Assembly: GCA_035644895.1 (NCBI GenBank)
Contig: DASQNQ010000303.1
Location: 1 to 5,964 of the forward strand
DNA length: 5,964 nucleotides
Direction of reading: 5' to 3'
From: Falsiroseomonas sp035644895
GTDB taxonomy: Bacteria > Pseudomonadota > Alphaproteobacteria > Acetobacterales > Acetobacteraceae
Shown here one piece after another: positions 4,856-5,964 of this stretch; position 1 is the first letter of the stretch, and the number at the start of each line of letters is the position of its first letter. The position numbers and the translations under genes were made by a program. The notes below the pieces were generated by a model. The model was given only the letters and a program-made list of their open reading frames with translations. It was not told the origin of the DNA and ran no database searches.

Positions 4856-5964
4856 GGCGGGTCGCCCCCACGGGGCTGCTGCTCGCCTTCCTCTCTGCCT
4901 GCGCCGCGCCGCCGCCCGAGGTGGCGGAGCTGCCCGGCTGGGCGGGGGACCGGCATGCGGCGGCGATCCCGCCCTTCCTGGAGGGCTGCCGGGCCGTGGC
5001 GCGCCTGCCGGCCGACCGGCCGCTCGGCGGCACGGGCGCGACCGCGCTGCACCCCGCTGCCCTGTCCGAGGCCTGTGCGGAGGCTGCCGCGCTGCCCCCC
5101 GGCGACGACGGCGCGGCGCGCCTTTTCCTCGAGCGCCGGTTCCGCCCCCATGCGATGGGCGAGGGGCTGATGACCGGCTACTTCGAGCCCGAGCTGGCCG
5201 GCAGCCCCGTGCCCACGCCGGCCCTGCGCACGCCCCTGCTGGCCCGCCCGCCCGAGCTGGTGGAGGTGGATCTCGGCCTGTTCGACAGCACCCTCACCGG
5301 CCGCCGCGTCGCAGGCCAGGTGCGGGACGGCCGCCTGCGGCCCTTCGCGGACCGGGCGGCGATCATGGGCGGCGCCCTGGCGGGCCGCGGGCTCGAATTG
5401 GTCTGGGTGGACCCGGTGGACGCCTTCTTCCTGCAGATCCAGGGCTCGGGGCGCATCGCGCTGCCCGGGCAGGCGCCGCTGCGCCTCGGCTATGCCGGGC
5501 AGAACGGGCGGCCCTACGTGCCCGTGGGGCGCGTGCTGGTCGAGCGCGGGATCCTGCCGCGCGAGGCGGTGTCCATGCAGTCCATCCGGGGCTGGATGGA
5601 CGCCGCCGGGCCGGACGCCGCGGCGGAGCTGATGGCCCGCAACCCGTCCTACGTGTTCTTCGCCCCGCGCGAGGGGCTGCGGCCCGACCAGGGCCCGCCC
5701 GGCACGCTGGGCGCACCGCTGACGCCCGGGCGATCGCTGGCGGTGGACCGGGCCCATGTCCCGCTCGGCATCCCGGTCTGGGTCACGACCCGCGATCCGG
5801 TGGACGGCACCCCGATCCGCCGCCTGCTGATGGCCCAGGACACGGGCGGGGCCATCCGGGGCGAGGCGCGCGGCGACCTGTTCTTCGGCTGGGGCGCGGA
5901 GGCCGCGGAGCGGGCGGGCCGCATGCGCGAGCCCGCCACCCTCCACCTGCTGCTGCCGCGCTGA
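4852..5964 (+). CDS. mltA: Murein transglycosylase A (MltA), lipoprotein
   Basis: MltA cleaves the MurNAc-GlcNAc bond of peptidoglycan, releasing 1,6-anhydro-muropeptides, and sits as a lipoprotein at the outer membrane. The 370-residue chain begins with a lipoprotein signal: basic MRR, hydrophobic core, lipobox LSAC with Cys17. The MltA insert domain covers about residues 103-270 (EGLMTGYFEPELAGS, VDAFFLQIQGSGRI, NPSYVFF). The 3D (double-psi barrel) domain covers about 285-368 (GAPLTPGRSLAVDR, then AQDTGGAIRG). Asp330 in AQDTGGAI corresponds to the catalytic Asp of E. coli MltA, and GDLFFGWG at 341-348 completes the site, so it should be active. The GTG start is chosen because it leads straight into the signal peptide and overlaps the previous stop by 4 bases. 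No clear ribosome binding site is seen, which fits translational coupling. The TGA stop is the last codon of the window. Confidence 0.95.
   Translation: MRRVAPTGLLLAFLSACAAPPPEVAELPGWAGDRHAAAIPPFLEGCRAVARLPADRPLGGTGATALHPAALSEACAEAAALPPGDDGAARLFLERRFRPHAMGEGLMTGYFEPELAGSPVPTPALRTPLLARPPELVEVDLGLFDSTLTGRRVAGQVRDGRLRPFADRAAIMGGALAGRGLELVWVDPVDAFFLQIQGSGRIALPGQAPLRLGYAGQNGRPYVPVGRVLVERGILPREAVSMQSIRGWMDAAGPDAAAELMARNPSYVFFAPREGLRPDQGPPGTLGAPLTPGRSLAVDRAHVPLGIPVWVTTRDPVDGTPIRRLLMAQDTGGAIRGEARGDLFFGWGAEAAERAGRMREPATLHLLLPR

Noticed and set aside
4564..5946. 460-codon open frame on the minus strand opposite tim44-mltA.
   Set aside because: The translation is low-complexity (Arg, Ala, Gly, His, Gln) with no recognisable domain, and it is fully antisense to two well-supported genes.

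Overview
The window is very GC-rich (over 70% by eye). Its clear genes use G/C-ending codons, and several starts are GTG or sit in 4-base ATGA/GTGA overlaps. Gene content (a Fur/Mur-type regulator, an OlsB-like acyltransferase, SecB, a Tim44/TimA-family adaptor and an MltA transglycosylase) and base composition point to an alphaproteobacterium, most likely Acetobacteraceae (Roseomonas-like). The family-level placement is inferred from composition and protein character, not from an alignment.

Layout. (1) Bases 1-926, plus strand: the last 37 codons of a Fur-family regulator, overlapped by 4 bases by an OlsB-like N-acyltransferase. (2) Bases 927-956: a 30-base convergent gap inside a long inverted repeat, a likely two-way terminator. 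(3) Bases 957-4017, minus strand, read right to left: a histidine phosphatase, SecB, an exported DUF4384-type protein and an exported MORN-repeat protein. The first two are 45 bases apart. A gap of about 137 bases with a small hairpin follows secB. The last two genes overlap by 4 bases. (4) Bases 4018-4171: a divergent intergenic region that should hold promoters for both directions. (5) Bases 4172-5964, plus strand: a membrane-anchored Tim44/TimA-family protein overlapped by 4 bases by the MltA lipoprotein, whose stop codon ends the window.

How the genes fit together. Except for the phosphatase and the regulator fragment, nearly everything concerns the cell envelope: membrane lipid synthesis (OlsB-like), delivery of precursors to the Sec translocon (SecB), an inner-membrane adaptor (Tim44/TimA), peptidoglycan cleavage (MltA), and two exported proteins of unknown role (DUF4384 and MORN). 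The least understood part is the DUF4384-MORN pair, a translationally coupled two-gene exported module downstream of secB. I see no mobile elements, CRISPR arrays, tRNA or rRNA genes, and no gene-free stretch longer than about 160 bases. I see no strong evidence of a wholly new system; the exported pair is the best candidate for follow-up.
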